NCBI GenBank assembly: GCA_947650285.1
Contig: CANTFL010001476.1
Coordinates: 28,134-92,133, forward strand
Source: Hyaloperonospora brassicae
Lineage: Eukaryota; Oomycota; Peronosporomycetes; Peronosporales; Peronosporaceae
Direction of reading: 5' to 3'
DNA length: 64,000 nucleotides
Below are positions 45,049 through 59,400 of the stretch, piece after piece (within the stretch, counting starts at the first letter, position 1; each line of letters starts with the position of its first letter). The notes under the pieces were generated by a model that saw only the letters and a program-made list of their open reading frames with translations, made no database searches and had not been told where the DNA came from. Made by a program: the position numbers and the translations under genes.

Positions 45049-46274
45049 TGTGGACCACGCCTACCGCATTAACTGCGACATTGATTTGGTCGGTGGAGTG
45101 ATCTCGGAGATAGGCCCGTTGGCACAAATGGTGAGATCAACCGACTGAATGACAAGAAACAACTGTGGAAATTATGCGGATTGATTTACCTAACGGTCAA
45201 GAAGGAGTATAGTCAAGGATCGACGACTGACCGATCACGATCCGTGATCGAGGGCTTGTATCACCAAGTTACAAGTACCAGATCGCTCAAGGGGTGAACA
45301 TCAACTGGAGTACTGGACCGCTAACGATAACGGAAAATTGACAAATATGGAATCAAGATGGAGGAGTGGATTTTCAAGATGTTCAAACACGCGAGGCCTC
45401 AGGAGCGACAGCGATCCGACGGTGGATACCCGATCAGAGACAAGAGATATTGATCGCGATTCAATCTGGGTGTGTAAGGCTTGATTGTGTGGACACATAA
45501 CCGTGAGGGCACATAATTGGTGTGGATCACATACCGCGATACACCACGGAGCAATCCTCCCCGAGCGATCCACCACCTAGCGATCCACTATGGAGTAATC
45601 CACCACCCGAGTATCTGCTGTGGACCACATGGTGAATGAGGTGAATTACATAGACAGGCGATACGCAACAGTGATCCAGCGAACAGATAGGCATAGCCAT
45701 AGGTTTTGGATTTGGTTGGTTGACATTGAACAGAATCGCATTTGCAACGAAAGACATGCGTTGACTTCTCCCGGGCAGGAAATTTGGCCTCCCGTTGGAT
45801 AGAGAGCGGCATGTGTCTTTACAAACTTCGCCTTTGGATTGTTTGGCAAGTCGGAACATCAGTTCTCACCCCCAACTACAATCGGATGCAGGAAGCCTAA
45901 CGGCTTAGATTCAAGATCGCGAGACGGCTCAAGTGGCCAGAAGTCTCGCAAATCAAGCATCAACTTTGGATACAGGCGAATTTGGGAGAGCGCCCAAGTG
46001 TACTTGCGATCAAGTGAAGAATTTCCACTCGATCCACCCCACGTTTGACTTGGTGAAGCATTTCCACCCGATCAACCCCTATCCCCAAAACGGTCAAGTT
46101 AGCTTCAGCTCAAGTCCACCAAGAAGAGCGCAACCCGCCCCCCCCCCCGACGGGTACACGAGGTGAGCAAGAAGACACAGAGCACGGAATCGTGGTACCC
46201 CCTCCGTTAGTCGGTCGTCCGGGCGCCAGTGGGCGTCGGGATCACAAGGAATTTGTGATCACTACTGCTCCACA
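45049..46274 (+). repeat. LTR2, inverted relative to 43690-44911, at the cluster's right edge
   Basis: TGTGG at 45049 to CCACA at 46274, 1,226 bp. A cytosine run of about 13 occurs near 46138. Immediately right, sequence of an older Gypsy RT begins, so this end is an insertion boundary. Confidence 0.85.
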
Positions 46275-46419
46275 GAATCGTATACATGCGGCTTGCGAGA
46301 TCAAAATTGTGGGTGCACCTTGGACTGGAATGGCGTACTTTCTGATCCCAAGAAGATTATGGCGATTACTGACCGGCCTGTGCTAGTCGATGTCAAGGGA
46401 CTATGAAAGCTCCTTAGCC

Positions 46420-46937
46420 TAGCGGCGCACTTGCACAAGTGCTCGCGCAACTACGCCGAGATGACTGTGTATCTTTCAAGCCTATTTAACAAAAATTGGA
46501 AGTGTTCATGGAATGCTTACAATCAGCGTTCCTTTGAATTTATCAAGCAGAAATTGATGCAATCGCCCATCTCGGCGATTGCTGTACAGGACAGACCATT
46601 CCATGTGGGCTGTGACGCCAGCGATTTTGCGATCGGCTGTGCGTTGATGCAGTATGACACAGGTGGTGCGGAGCGCGTAGTATGCTATCAATCGTGTCAG
46701 CTGCAACCAGCTGAGCGTAGTTACCCATTGCATGACAAGGGACTCCTTGCCATGAAATTTGCACTGGCTGAGTTTCGCGTCTATCTCCTGGGAGATAGAC
46801 CGTTCATCGTCGATACGGACCATGCGTCACTACGCACGGCCGTAAAAAGTCCACATCTCTCGCAAAGAATGACGAGTTGGCTGTTTTTCTTCGCAAAGTA
46901 TAACTTGTCTGTGGAATATAAACCAGGACGACTTTAA
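46420..46937 (+). pseudogene. Gypsy RNase H fragment
   Basis: An open frame of 168 codons with PFHVGCDASDFAIGCALMQY, CYQSCQLQPAERSYPLHDKG, LAMKFALAEFRVYLLGDRPF and VDTDHASLRTAVKSPHLSQR, the RT-linked RNase H of Ty3/Gypsy pol, ending in VEYKPGRL and a stop. The preceding RT thumb (HKCSRNYAEMTVYLSSLF) is in frame. It cleaves element RNA in intact relatives; here it is a fragment without RT palm. Confidence 0.88.
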
Positions 46938-48602
46938 CGTCGTCCCTGATGCGCTTTTGCGTAGGGTCTATTAACATCCGACTGCTCGCGCTAATAGTGA
47001 GACCTTTTCCACTGTCGCGGCGTTGTCAGTCAGTGTGCCGTCGTCGCTATTACTCGACGACGTGCGGAAGGCCTACGCAGGAGAAAAGAAGCGTATTTTT
47101 TTCATGGATCGTCTTGTGAATTTATCCCGGAAATCCATGTCGGATTTGCCGGCTCTATAACGTTCCTCTTCGGATCGATTTACGACTCGAAAAAGGTTGC
47201 TGTAATACACAGCAGTTGCAGAATACAATCCCCGTGTCGTCGTACCCGATCATGATGATTTGCGTTTGCGCATCATGTTCAAATATCGCGATGCGCCAAC
47301 AGGTAGACATTGTGGTACAGAAAAGACTTACCTTACGGTAAGTCGTGACTTTTACTGGCCACACCAGTATTAGTTTGTGCGAAATTACATTCGTTCTTGC
47401 GATATTTGTCAGCGGGTGAAGCCTATCCCTTCATCTCAAGCGCCATTGCAGCCTCTGCTGGGATCGGCAGTGTTGGGATTACGTTTCCATGGGCTTTGTG
47501 TTCAGTTTTTTCAAATACACTCACAAGAATAATAGTGTTCCTGGGTTTGTGGACCGTTTCAGCAAGATGGTGCATCTTGCTTCGGTTCCCGAGTCGATCA
47601 CTGCACACCAGTGTGCGCATGTCTTCATCTACACAGTGTTTCAACTCCACGGGTTACCCCATGAACTCGTGTCCGACCGTGGCCTTTGACCCACAACGGG
47701 GTTTTGGCAATCCGTGTTCCGCACATTAAGAACACGGTTAAAGATGTCAGCCTCTCATCATCCCGAAACGGATGGTCAGAAAAATGTACAAACTTTGCCC
47801 TCGAAGAAATACTATGAGGATGCGTACACTCCTATCGAGTTGAAGTGAGGTCTTGCCGATGGTATTCTCCATCAACAACTCCTTGCATGCGTCCACGACT
47901 CATACACTGTTCTACGTGAATGGCTTACACCATCCACGTATCACCGCCCTGATATAGAATGAATCTTGATTAAGCGGCAGGAACTCGCTCGAGAAAAAGC
48001 CGATTTGGATCTTGCTCATCACGTATCATCGTTCACGCCTATACGTTTGACGCCGATGTCGTTAATGTCGATATATACGAAGTTGGTCTTAGCAGTAGCT
48101 ATGACGCTGCTGTTATGTCAGACAATAATGACGATACTGCAAGCTCAGCATCACAATGATCATGCCAGCGAGAACGGATACACCCTCGCTGAAGAGGAGA
48201 ATTACCTCCTATCAGTGCGCACAAAGCGCACTGAAAGACACAACAACGAGTCAATAGAGAACGTTCTGTGGACTCGAGAAGCGGTTGTCCGTTTCGCTCA
48301 GGACTCCATCGCTAACGTGGTATCCGCCAAAAACGGAACGCAGACAAGAATGAGCGAGCAAATGTTCTTCCATGTAAGGCCAAGGGAATATTACTAATGT
48401 CTACGGTAAACCAACCTATAAAGAAGTCACTTGTGGCGGCAGTAGTAAACTACTGCCGAAATACATTAGTCCCTTTCGTATATTGCACCGTAAAGGCAAT
48501 GCATACACAATTTATTTGCCCTGTACATTGGGCACGCATCCTACGTTAACTGTTGGTCGTCTCGTCCGTACTGTAATCACGAGAATCTTTCAAGAACGGA
48601 GA
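46938..48602 (+). pseudogene. Gypsy integrase fragment (frameshifted)
   Basis: Pieces in changing frames: DFYWPHQY and CDICQRVKPIPSSQAP (47350-47440), VDRFSKMVHLASVPESITAH and QLHGLPHELVSDRGL (47540-47689), KRQELAREKADLDLA (47970), and SPFRILHRKGNAYTIYLP with GTHPTLTVGRLVRTV (48455-48570). Order and content match an oomycete Gypsy integrase from HHCC to the C-terminus. Multiple stops and indels. Confidence 0.83.
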
Positions 48603-48739
48603 TAACCAGCAAGCTCAAGGATCCCCAACAGATTCTTTTGATCACGGAACAAACTCTAATGTTGGTCCTTTAGTAACGCAGTATCGCGACTGGACGCCAT
48701 CAGCTCATCGCGCAGGGGACGACACGCTCGTTCGTTCTC

Positions 48740-50220
48740 AAGCTAAGTGAACGCGAAACTCGATCAGTCTTTCTTACGATCTGTACGAAGATGGCGCACG
48801 GTCGTCTGTAAGTCATGCCGACGATTGTTTTCGTGCTCCAAGTCCTCCCTCAACTCGGTTAGGACGCGTTCATGGTGCTTTAAAAATATCCTGCAGGTCA
48901 TCGTCTGGGCCGGAACTTGTTTTTCTACCACCATTTGAACCACTGATGGATTCTCACGGTGGTCGACGCTTTCACTTGGGCGTATCTTAAGCGACCGCGT
49001 AACGAGAGGGGAACGGGCAAGTTGCCTTGTCCGCTAGCGAGGGTATACAGCTTCGTATGACAGATGGGAGCATCGGTCCCAGCTGATAGCTAATGTTAAG
49101 GGTCTCGTCCGACAGTACGACGACACTCATCCGGTTAATCCTCGGGCCCATCGGTAATCACGCGCTTTTGGTGTTTGTAGACTGATTGCAAGTTTGCAAT
49201 CGCGTCCCGCATCTCAGCTGAGATATGTTCCCTTGCCCAGGTCAAACTTAGGGAACACACTTTCATTTAAGCGCGTTGCGAGTTTTCGATACAACTCCCA
49301 CAAGGGTAATCCCATGTGAGGCAAGGAATGTCTGCCTCACGTGACAATCGATGCAACCTGCACCCTTCACCGGTTAGCATTCTCTTTTTAAACTTGACGC
49401 GTGCTTTCTTATGTTTTTGAGCCACGCTTTACGTCCAAAAATTCGAAACGCTTTGAGCGAACGCGTTCCACCCCGTCAAATGCGAGTTCTTATCGCGCTT
49501 TTGGTACTGTTGTACCATCGATGCTTAAGAAAGCATCGAGATAGAAGTCTTCTTCAGCGCAAAAGTTCTTCGCGATAGAAATTCAAGCCATGAAGCTCGC
49601 TCGCATCGAATAAGAAAATTTGATGGTGTTGGCTTGTCTCATAAGACAAGCTATTGATGAGCTACTCGGGCAAGCGCTACGGCTCAAGCTCATCGCGCTT
49701 CAACGTGACAACTTGATCGGTACCACGGGCTTCAGAGTGACGACGGCTCGCGCGATCGTCTACGCGCTCGTATGAAGACACACGAGTTGATCCGTGGTGA
49801 TGAGTATTTGTACCCACGACCGTGCTCATCGTCGCTGCCGAACAGACTGTGACGCAAGTCGCGAGTCCGTTCGTTCGACATTCCTTCGAAGGAGAAAGAG
49901 ACGACGTAGGTGATTGCGGTGTCTCTGGAGCCTTTCCCGAATCAGACGCATCTGACTCGCCAGAGTAGATGACCCCCGACTCGGAGTCATCGTGTGCACG
50001 AGGTGTGATACCGTGCGCCTGCAACAACAGGTGCTGAATGCAAAGAGCGAGCAGCAGATGACGAGTCGTCTGCCGCAGAGGCTGACGCAGCGAAAGGCTG
50101 TGTTTTTTTGGAGTCTCCCCGCAGGGACATGTTGACTATGCGAGGCAAGGTCAGTTATGAATGGATCTGACCAAACTAGTGCTACCCGTCCCGATGGTGT
50201 CCAACGAGTGGCCACCAAGT
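48740..50220 (-). pseudogene. Gypsy gag remnant, minus strand
   Basis: The frame 50027-49677 reads SESGVIYSGESDASDSGKAP, PSKECRTNGLATCVTVCSAA and DDRASRRHSEARGTDQVVTL, a recognisable gag N-terminus of a common oomycete Gypsy family. Decayed gag continues towards 48740 with AEMRDAIANLQSVYKHQKR (about 49210) and HERVLTELREDLEHENNRRH (about 48850). It is opposite in strand to the pol remnant at 46275-48640, so two fragments meet tail to tail near 48.7 kb. Confidence 0.65.
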
Positions 50221-50239
50221 TTCGATAGTTACCATGTGA

Positions 50240-50620
50240 CTATCAGTTAAGGGGGTTGATGTTATGGGCTACCCCGTTACATAAAATCGTCATCACGAAT
50301 AAAATGGCAATGAAGAATATCACGTTGAATATTCTTGTAACAATATCACTAAGTATAGTGATATCGTTGGGATGACTGAAGAATCTACTCATTGTTTGAT
50401 ATTATGACTATATCAACCCACCAATCGCTGCTAGACGCGCGCAAAAGGGTGGCGAGTAGACGTCATCATAAGTTTTGTTATATAAATATGAAAAAGTCAG
50501 GACAAACAGAAAACAAGAGTAAAGGACTTAATTGCATTAAATAACTGTCTTACTTTTTCCTACAACTAGAGCCTTGCTTTAGAGGTTCATCCTCCCTCTG
50601 CGTAGTGCTTACACTTAGCA
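50240..50620 (-). repeat. Probable LTR of the minus-strand Gypsy remnant
   Basis: It lies directly upstream of the gag remnant, is AT-rich, has a TATA-like TATTTATATAAC on the minus strand (about 50490-50480) and a GTAACGGGGTAGCCCATAAC end near 50260. No second copy is in the window, so the exact ends cannot be fixed. Confidence 0.45.
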
Positions 50621-51539
50621 GGGCACTGACATTCACTGTTGTCAGTAAAAGTTGACTTCGTACTGGCAGACCATTACGTAGCTGTCAATGCCCTGCTACA
50701 CCCACTGCTGCGCGGTACGAGACGGAAAGGCCACCATGGACGAGCATTTCCGCCTGACAATGGACTCGCACATGATTTTTGTGCGCGATTGGGACGAGAA
50801 GATCATCTCATTTTGGAAATCGATCGAGAATTTGAACGCCATCATTTCGATCTCCCTAAAGTCTACTGAACATTTGACGGATCACCGTGGGTGTGGATGA
50901 CCTGCATCAGAATTATCGATAAAATAGGGGAAATGGTAGTATTAGGGGTTCTTATAGGGGGGAGTACCGGATAATGATAGCGGAACCATACGCAAGGCTA
51001 TGTGCTGACACAAAAGAGGCCTCTAAACGGAGGGCTGTACGAATCAAAGGGAATTTCATTCCATTTTGTATGTGTAAGTGGGCAGTACCTAGTAAGGGAG
51101 GTTACGGTACTTAAGGAGAGGCCTCTATTTCAGGGGTGTGTACCTATCAAAGGGTGGTGTCTACCTATGAATCTCCTGATTAATTACGATTGTATTTACA
51201 TTGGCACAAATCGTGCCAATGACTCGGAACAGGCTCACGTCGTTGCAGAGGCAGTCGGATGGCCGAGTGTGGTTCATGTCTACTCTCCTGCAACCGCTGG
51301 TAATCGCTGCTCCACCGATGAAAGTGGGAAAGAGGAGTGAGACAGATACAGGAACAGACGCAACAATAGTTGACAATGGAGTCCGAAACGACTGGGTCAG
51401 AAATGGTTTCGAGACGACCATTTCGCTATCGACAGCGAACAATGCACGTCAAGCACACGATCCGACTCACATGAGAGAACGAGAGCACAAGAGTAAACTG
51501 GCCGCTACACGCCCCCGATCTTGTCTCTGACGTGGCCTC
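50621..51539. other. Intergenic, no gene recognised
   Basis: Short open frames exist (for example 50688-50900 and 51201-51530) but show no domain, no conserved motif and no supporting context. A GAGGCCTCT motif recurs near 51016 and 51117. The stretch separates transposon remnants from host genes. Confidence 0.5.
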
Positions 51540-53330
<1,791 letters not shown>

Positions 53331-55346
53331 CTACGCAATGACTTCGAACCGCTCGTCTTCACTCATCGTACTCGACGACGCACTGATGCGCACGCCGCCT
53401 TGATCGTAGCCCGCGTTCTCCATGTACACTCGACCGGTGCTCACGAAGCCAATGGCATTGAGCAGATCCGCTTGCTCGGCAATGGACCTGTCGAGCTCCT
53501 TGAAAGCAGACAGGTCCGACACGCGCGGGGCGCTGCTCGTGTCGCTGCTCATCATGTGCGAGTTGCGCTTCGTCACGTCCAGCGCCTCCTGCGCGCGCTG
53601 TGATATGTCGCGTAACCGACTCGCCATGTCGTTGTCGCGTGCGTCGTGCGACCGGTCCGATGCCGCGTACTTGGAGCTGCTCGAGCTACTGCAGGTCTCC
53701 CGCTGCCGCTCTTGCGAGCCGTGTCCGTCCTTTTGCAGTAGACTGCCGTACTTGTCCTTGTCCAAGCCGTCCGAGGATTCCATCGGGTCGGACTCCAACC
53801 GACAGCGCTGTTTCTCACGCTCTGTTCGGATCGACAAGGGACTCATTGGCACTTCGCCAGCACTCGACATTTGGATGGCGGCCGTGATATACAGCGACGC
53901 GAGGCCAGGACGCTTGCCCTTGAATGGGGCTGGCCCTTCACCCAAGTTGGCCACTATCTTGTGCAACGAGCCCGTGCTGGTTGTTCGGCAGCTGCGGTTG
54001 GGCGTCCGGCCAGCAGTCGAACCGCAATGGCCCCCCTCCTCAACGGCTGAAGCAGTGAGCGAGCCGTCGTGACACGAGAACATGGACAAGTTCGCTCGTG
54101 TGGTCGCCAGCCCTGGTCGGCCGTCCATGCCGCAATGGGCTTCGGACACGCACTTCTTGCAGAACAGCACGAGGTCCGGGCGACTCGTTGGGGTTGGCAG
54201 GTCAAAGCTTTCGCTACCGAATGCTCTCGCCCGACTTGCAACTTCGCAGTCCTTGCACATGTTTTCACCACAGGCACTGCATTGGGACCGAACGCGTACG
54301 AGACTAAACTTTTTGCTGCAAATGTAGCAGCGCTTGCGTTCTCTGTTTATACACAAACCACAAAGTGTCAGCAAACTCAATAGCAACACAACAGTACAGC
54401 AGCAGCAGCAGTGGCAGTAGCAGTAGTGAGGTGCTTACCTGGCACCCAGACGCTGGATTCGCTGCGATTTCACTTGCTGGGCCATGTACTTCGCTTCCTG
54501 AACCTTGTGCAGGTTGCAAACGATCGACGTAAACGTGTCGTGCACAAAGTTGATGAGTTTGCTGCTCGAGGAGCTACTAGTCACCCGCATCGACCCTTGC
54601 CACCACACGTCGGTCCAGCGGGACTCTGCGTTCTTCTTGAACAGCAGCACGGCCGACATTGTGCCACGCAGGAGGCCGAGCGCACTCTCCAATGACGAGC
54701 ACTCCGCGACATCAACAGACTGGATGACCACGTGCCCTATCTTGGCCTGCTGACTGTCCACTGTCATGTCCATGCTCCGGAGATAGCACAGGTCCCGGTT
54801 CTTGGCAAAGAGACCCGGCGAGCGGCTCGCCATCCAGTTGAGACCCAAGTAGTGGTGTGGCCGCTCGTCCGTTCTCGTCTCGAGGGCCTTCAGGACCACA
54901 GCGTCCAGCACGCTCTCGACCAGGAACGTCGAGTTGCTGCGAAAGTCCGCCGTCGTGTCCGAGTAGAGCGCGTCGAGGCAGTGCTCGACCGGCATCTCCA
55001 CGCGGCCCACGCAGCAGAACTCGAGCTGTCGGTGGCCGTCGCGGTCACGGGCGTCGCGGCGTCGACTGGCGGTGCGGATACCGGTCTCGCGAAAGTGGCG
55101 CTGCGAGTTGTGCAGTTTCCAGTCGTCCGCGCCGGTCGTGCAGCTCCCGGCGGCCGTTGCCGCAGCTTTCTGCGCAGCGTCAGCGGCCAATCGGTCCGCT
55201 TGCGCCCGGAAGAGCGCATGTTGTTCGGCAGCGCACGTGACGGGGAGGAAAAAGTCGGCGGGCAGCGGGCAGCGCGAGTGGAGATTGGACGCCACGCGCT
55301 TGAGCACCGACGACCGCAGTCGCGGGTCGCGCGACGAGGAGTCCAT
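53331..55346 (-). CDS. START-domain protein with FYVE-like zinc finger, 2 exons
   Basis: Exons 55346-54439 and 54342-53331; the 96-nt intron has GTAAGC and CAG ends and joins LGA-R-ERKRC in frame. The product is 639 residues. Residues about 75-290 form a START-like lipid-binding region as in oomycete START/FYVE proteins (VEHCLDALYSDTTADF, HHYLGLNWMASRSP, RDLCYLRSMDM, VIQSVDVAECSSLE). Residues about 308-370 are a zinc finger CYIC-x12-CSAC-x4-CKDC ... CKKC, FYVE-related but lacking the R(R/K)HHCR phosphoinositide motif. The tail is Ser-rich and probably disordered. It may bind lipids on endomembranes; ligand unknown. ATG 55346 is the first in-frame ATG; the frame is open somewhat further upstream without one. 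Confidence 0.88.
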
Positions 55347-55692
55347 GTCGCGTCGACGGCGGCGGCTGAGCGCAGAGGAGATGTTGATATGCTGCCGGCT
55401 CGCGACCACCTGTTGTTTGGTCGCACATGCGCTGCTCTGTCTGAACTCGCGTAGAAACGGGCCGAGATGGATAAGTTGGCTCGACTTGGCCGGCGTGGCG
55501 GATATCCCATACAGAGAGCGAGTCGACGAGCGGTCGATCGGTCGGTCGATCGATCGAATGGAAGGCGCAAACGGAGCGCGTCGCTTTCGGACTCTATGGC
55601 CGCGAAACCGTCTGAAACGAGCAGAACATCAGACTTTTCCCACGTTGCGAGACAGCTGGTCGTGTCTGTGGTCGGTCGCTGCGACTTGGATT

Positions 55693-55693
<1 letters not shown>

Positions 55694-55735
<42 letters not shown>

Positions 55736-55747
55736 ACACACACACAC
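55694..55747. repeat. (CA)n microsatellite
   Basis: About 27 CA units broken by one TA, some 350 bp upstream of the START gene. It generates open frames with His-Thr and Val-Cys runs that are not genes. Confidence 0.95.
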
Positions 55748-55807
55748 GTAGATGAGACGGACGGTGGGAAGTGCAAGTGGTGAGGAGCCCCCACAGCGCA
55801 TCATTGC

Positions 55808-56428
55808 TCAGCAACCCGCTGTTTCCGTGCTCATTTTGGCTTTACGTGCGCGTGAATGTGTGCACGCGCCAGAGGGCGTTACTAATGGAGATATTACTTC
55901 AGATGGTTGCTCGATGAGTAATACTGGCGTTGTGGTGAATCGAGGCTTCGCGGTCGAGACTTGCTGAGCCTTGGAGGAGCCACTGCTTTGTGGTGGCACA
56001 TCCAACACTTCAATTGTAGCAGCCATTAGACAACGCTTGCTTGTTTTTACCTGCACGCTTGCTGTTCGAACCTGTCGCTCACATCGTGCTCGACGCACGT
56101 GATCGATCACCAAATTCTCGACCGCGCTCAGCACAGCATAGGACGAGCTTGACAGTCTTGATACCGCTCGATCGAGTTGGCACACCGCATACAAGAGGAC
56201 ATCGCAGGTACACACAGCCGGCAGGAGAAAGTTGTTTGTGGTCATCGTTTGGCTCACCGAGTAGTTGCGCAATACCACTACCGTAACTCGCACTACACGT
56301 ACGACAGTAGAGCCATCAGCAGCTTTGTCACATGGACACTGTAGCGAGTGGTGGACACCATAGCGCGCAACAGATGTCAGAGCATGCAGACACCACAAGA
56401 AGTGCCATTTGTTGAGCCCAGTCGTCAA
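55808..56428 (-). CDS. Hypothetical open frame, 206 codons
   Basis: I do not recognise it. The frame has no clear ATG context at its far end; internal starts are at MTTNNFLL and at MAATIEVLDVPPQSS. No signal peptide, membrane segment or domain is evident, and the tail is Ser/Thr-rich. It could be a small gene with an upstream exon, or chance openness in GC-rich DNA. Confidence 0.22.
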   Translation of the reverse strand: MTTGLNKWHFLWCLHALTSVARYGVHHSLQCPCDKAADGSTVVRVVRVTVVVLRNYSVSQTMTTNNFLLPAVCTCDVLLYAVCQLDRAVSRLSSSSYAVLSAVENLVIDHVRRARCERQVRTASVQVKTSKRCLMAATIEVLDVPPQSSGSSKAQQVSTAKPRFTTTPVLLIEQPSEVISPLVTPSGACTHSRARKAKMSTETAGC

Positions 56429-59400
56429 GGACTATCCAGGCATACGGGGCAAGCTGCAGCTTTCTTTTTGTGCCTCACATCGGTCGTGCAAGCAACTTTC
56501 CGACATGATCACAACGAGAGCAATAGCCTTTTCACAGCGTACAGTACTCTTTTCTTGGGCAAGTTGCAATTTAAAGAGAAACGATGTTAGACTGTGGCTG
56601 GGCACAGCGAAGTGTTCAAACACTGTTTGCCACTTGCCCTACAAAAGCACACCGTGCGTCATCGTACGCATCGTCAGCCGGGATGCGTTGCCGAGATTAT
56701 CGATGTGGTACTCGTATGTTCCACCAGGCACTCGCAAGGTCAGAGGTTCTCGTTCCAAGCCCACTCTACCATCTTACTTGCACTGCATCCAGAAAGGTTT
56801 CATTCGGTGCAACATTCGAACTTGAGAACCAAGCAGCTTGCTGCGAGCCTGTAATGACGGGTTCACTCGTGTAAGTCCTGCATTGACGTTTGTGCATACC
56901 TGCTGATACAACCTAAGCATAGAGGAGGAATTACACGGAAGGCCAATATGCTGTAAACGACGCCGAGACCGCGTTGGCTCTTCCAGGGGGAGCAAAATTG
57001 GAAACAGTGTGTCGCTCAAGTAAGATCAGCTCGCGATGTGTAAGAGAATTGCTTCTTTCACCACTTGTAACGCTCGTTCTCGACACAATGGCGACGGGAT
57101 GACAGATACCCGTGGTGCGGCGGAACCGTTTCTCGTACCAGACGCGCACATCGGTGTGCCCAACAAGTTCTATCTCCACATAGGCGAAAGGAAGGAATGC
57201 GTCTTGGCTGACGCTTTCCACCGATTGACGGGGGAGGACAAGGCGTCTGCGTAACTTTGTGGCTTGCAAGATGCGCTCCGCGTCTGATCAGACGTACAAG
57301 GTGCTCATGGACAGTGCTCTCAATCGCAAAGTATATCTGTTCCATCCAAGATGGACGTCAAAAGCTGGTCGCATGGTGCGGACTTCACCGCTCGTCATAT
57401 GATGATCAACAATGGACAAGTCGCGCTGTAGCAAGAGAGAGCAGAGGTTGCCAGTGCTCTTGTTCTTAGGTCCAGTCATTCGTCCAGTTACATCCACTGA
57501 CGGCCATCTAGCGAGGCAGACGTGTCCACTTACTATCATCGAGGAGACTGGACAGTCCAGCGGACTATGCTCTGCACTTTACACAGACAGAAAGGGCTGA
57601 GCAGCTTGTGCAGTGGACATCGATGTCGCAGTCCGACCCTCGTGCATAAAATCTGCGGACGATACCCATGTTTTTCTCCCAAAAGTTCCAGGCAACCACA
57701 GATCCTACAGCAAGTCCACCACGTGGGCTACGACGACGACGACTATCCACTCACAGATCATAGGCTGCTCACGATGAGCACTGTAACATAATGCAGTACT
57801 TGACACTGAGGCACTTAACAGCTTTGCGCTGAGTACTTAACAGGACAACTTAGTGGATGGCCATCGAAACCACATGTTATTCATTTAACCGGCTATCGAA
57901 CATTCGACAGGAAGGAACGTATTCAGCTGCGCACAGGCGGCTTTGCCGCAGATGAAGCAGTAAACATTGGCTCATGCTTTGTATGGAAGAGTCCAATGGA
58001 CTTGTAAGGCACTTGGCTCTCTCGATCACTACGTGGAGTGGCTATCAAGCTCTTCGAGTCCACGTCGACCTCCAGCGATGAGCCATCGCATCCTCGTTGC
58101 ACATTGTCGGCTTTACAACCACATAAAATGGGAAAATGCGATCCACGAGCGTTGCCGTTGCATTGACAGTCTCAGTAGGAACGAGCTTTGGTAAGCTGTA
58201 ATGGTCTCCTACACCGACGAGCGCAACATGATCGCTCATAGGTCATACATAAAGCACGTGATTATAAGCCTGTAGAACAGAGTGCAAGTGTCTCATACAA
58301 GCAACAAAATGTAAGGCCGACCACAGCGACGCCTCAAAGTTACATCGTGCTCGCCTGATCTGCAATATGGCAAACTTGGTCCGAGCTAGTAAGAACGTGC
58401 GTCAAACAAGGCCGAGTCAAGCTACTCTTGTGAGTGACTGAAGCGTGTGGAGACTTTGTAAATAGTATCTGATTAATACTTAGTTAGCAGTATTCAGACG
58501 AGTGCCGAGCAATTCGCTTCCAGCGGTGTCTCACCCCTACTTGGTAGTCTTCGACTGCATATGCTCGTCCTTTGCTAGTCCTGCCCAATTGTCAGAAAGT
58601 TGGACAGAACAGCAATGCGCGTGATCGCATGAGCCTTTTTCGGATAAGCTAGAGCTTGGAGGAAGCGGTAGTATACAGCGAGTCGCTTCGTGCCAGGTGT
58701 ATCACTCGTCTGCTTGTCTAGAGTAAGCAAACGTGAACATGTGGCGCCACCGCTTATATCGTCAAGCTAGTATTTCGGCCGAACAATTCTGTCGCGATCA
58801 CTTCGCCGTCTCGGATCGATGTCAAACAGCATCAATGCACTTGAAGCTTAGCTTATGCACAGATGCGAAGCAAATTGAAGCTGAGCCCCTGCACAGGGAA
58901 TACAGGAACTTTGTGCTTGGTGTGAGTTCTATCTCTCTTCGCATCGTTTGGTGCATGCCGCTCATTCGCAGGAAACTGAAAGCTCATAAGCAGCTATCGA
59001 AATGCTGTATACGATTCAGATTTGGATATCTCGCCTTCATTCGTTTACGGACGTATACGTTTGTCGCATCGACCTTACTTTGCAATCGAATGTCTTTGTG
59101 GATAAAACCAAAGGTCCAGACATCCGTGCACCCCAAGGTGGATCATGGGTATGTTATCGATCGTTCGAACAATTATTTGCAACATCGTGCATTCCGATGA
59201 CTATGTCTGAGCTCCTGACACTGTTTCTCATGGATGTGTCACTTCCAACGAGAGACGGTGTGGTGCTGGCGTAATGCCCATGGTGACAATCTTTGATGCG
59301 TGTATCAGTGCCGTCAAAAGGTCTTGACAGAGCTGTCAACGAGATTGTTTCCTAAGGAGCGTCCGTCGTACGCTCGGATATGCAAGTGCATGGGCAAGAG

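Larger units (their letters stand above)
46275..48640 (+). mobile_element. Old Ty3/Gypsy pol remnant of another family (RT end, RNase H, integrase)
   Basis: Sequence starts abruptly in RT (DPKKIMAIT-like, about 46350) at the LTR2 boundary. It then has RNase H, a frameshifted HHCC region (CDICQRVKPIPSSQAP near 47390), integrase core and the GPY/F-type tail (KYISPFRILHRKGNAYTIYL, about 48455). It lacks GATC enrichment and belongs to a commoner oomycete Gypsy family. Its 5' part should lie on the far side of the LTR2 cluster. Confidence 0.85.

Noticed and set aside
54890..55804. A 304-codon frame, Arg/Ser-rich, on the minus strand over the START gene exon
   Set aside because: It is a GC-driven shadow of the START exon and includes the (CA)n repeat as Val-Cys runs.
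57036..59274. Possible host genes at 57036-57254, 58733-59200 and 59002-59274
   Set aside because: Short competing frames with no domain, no start context and no splice model that joins them; left as unassigned.
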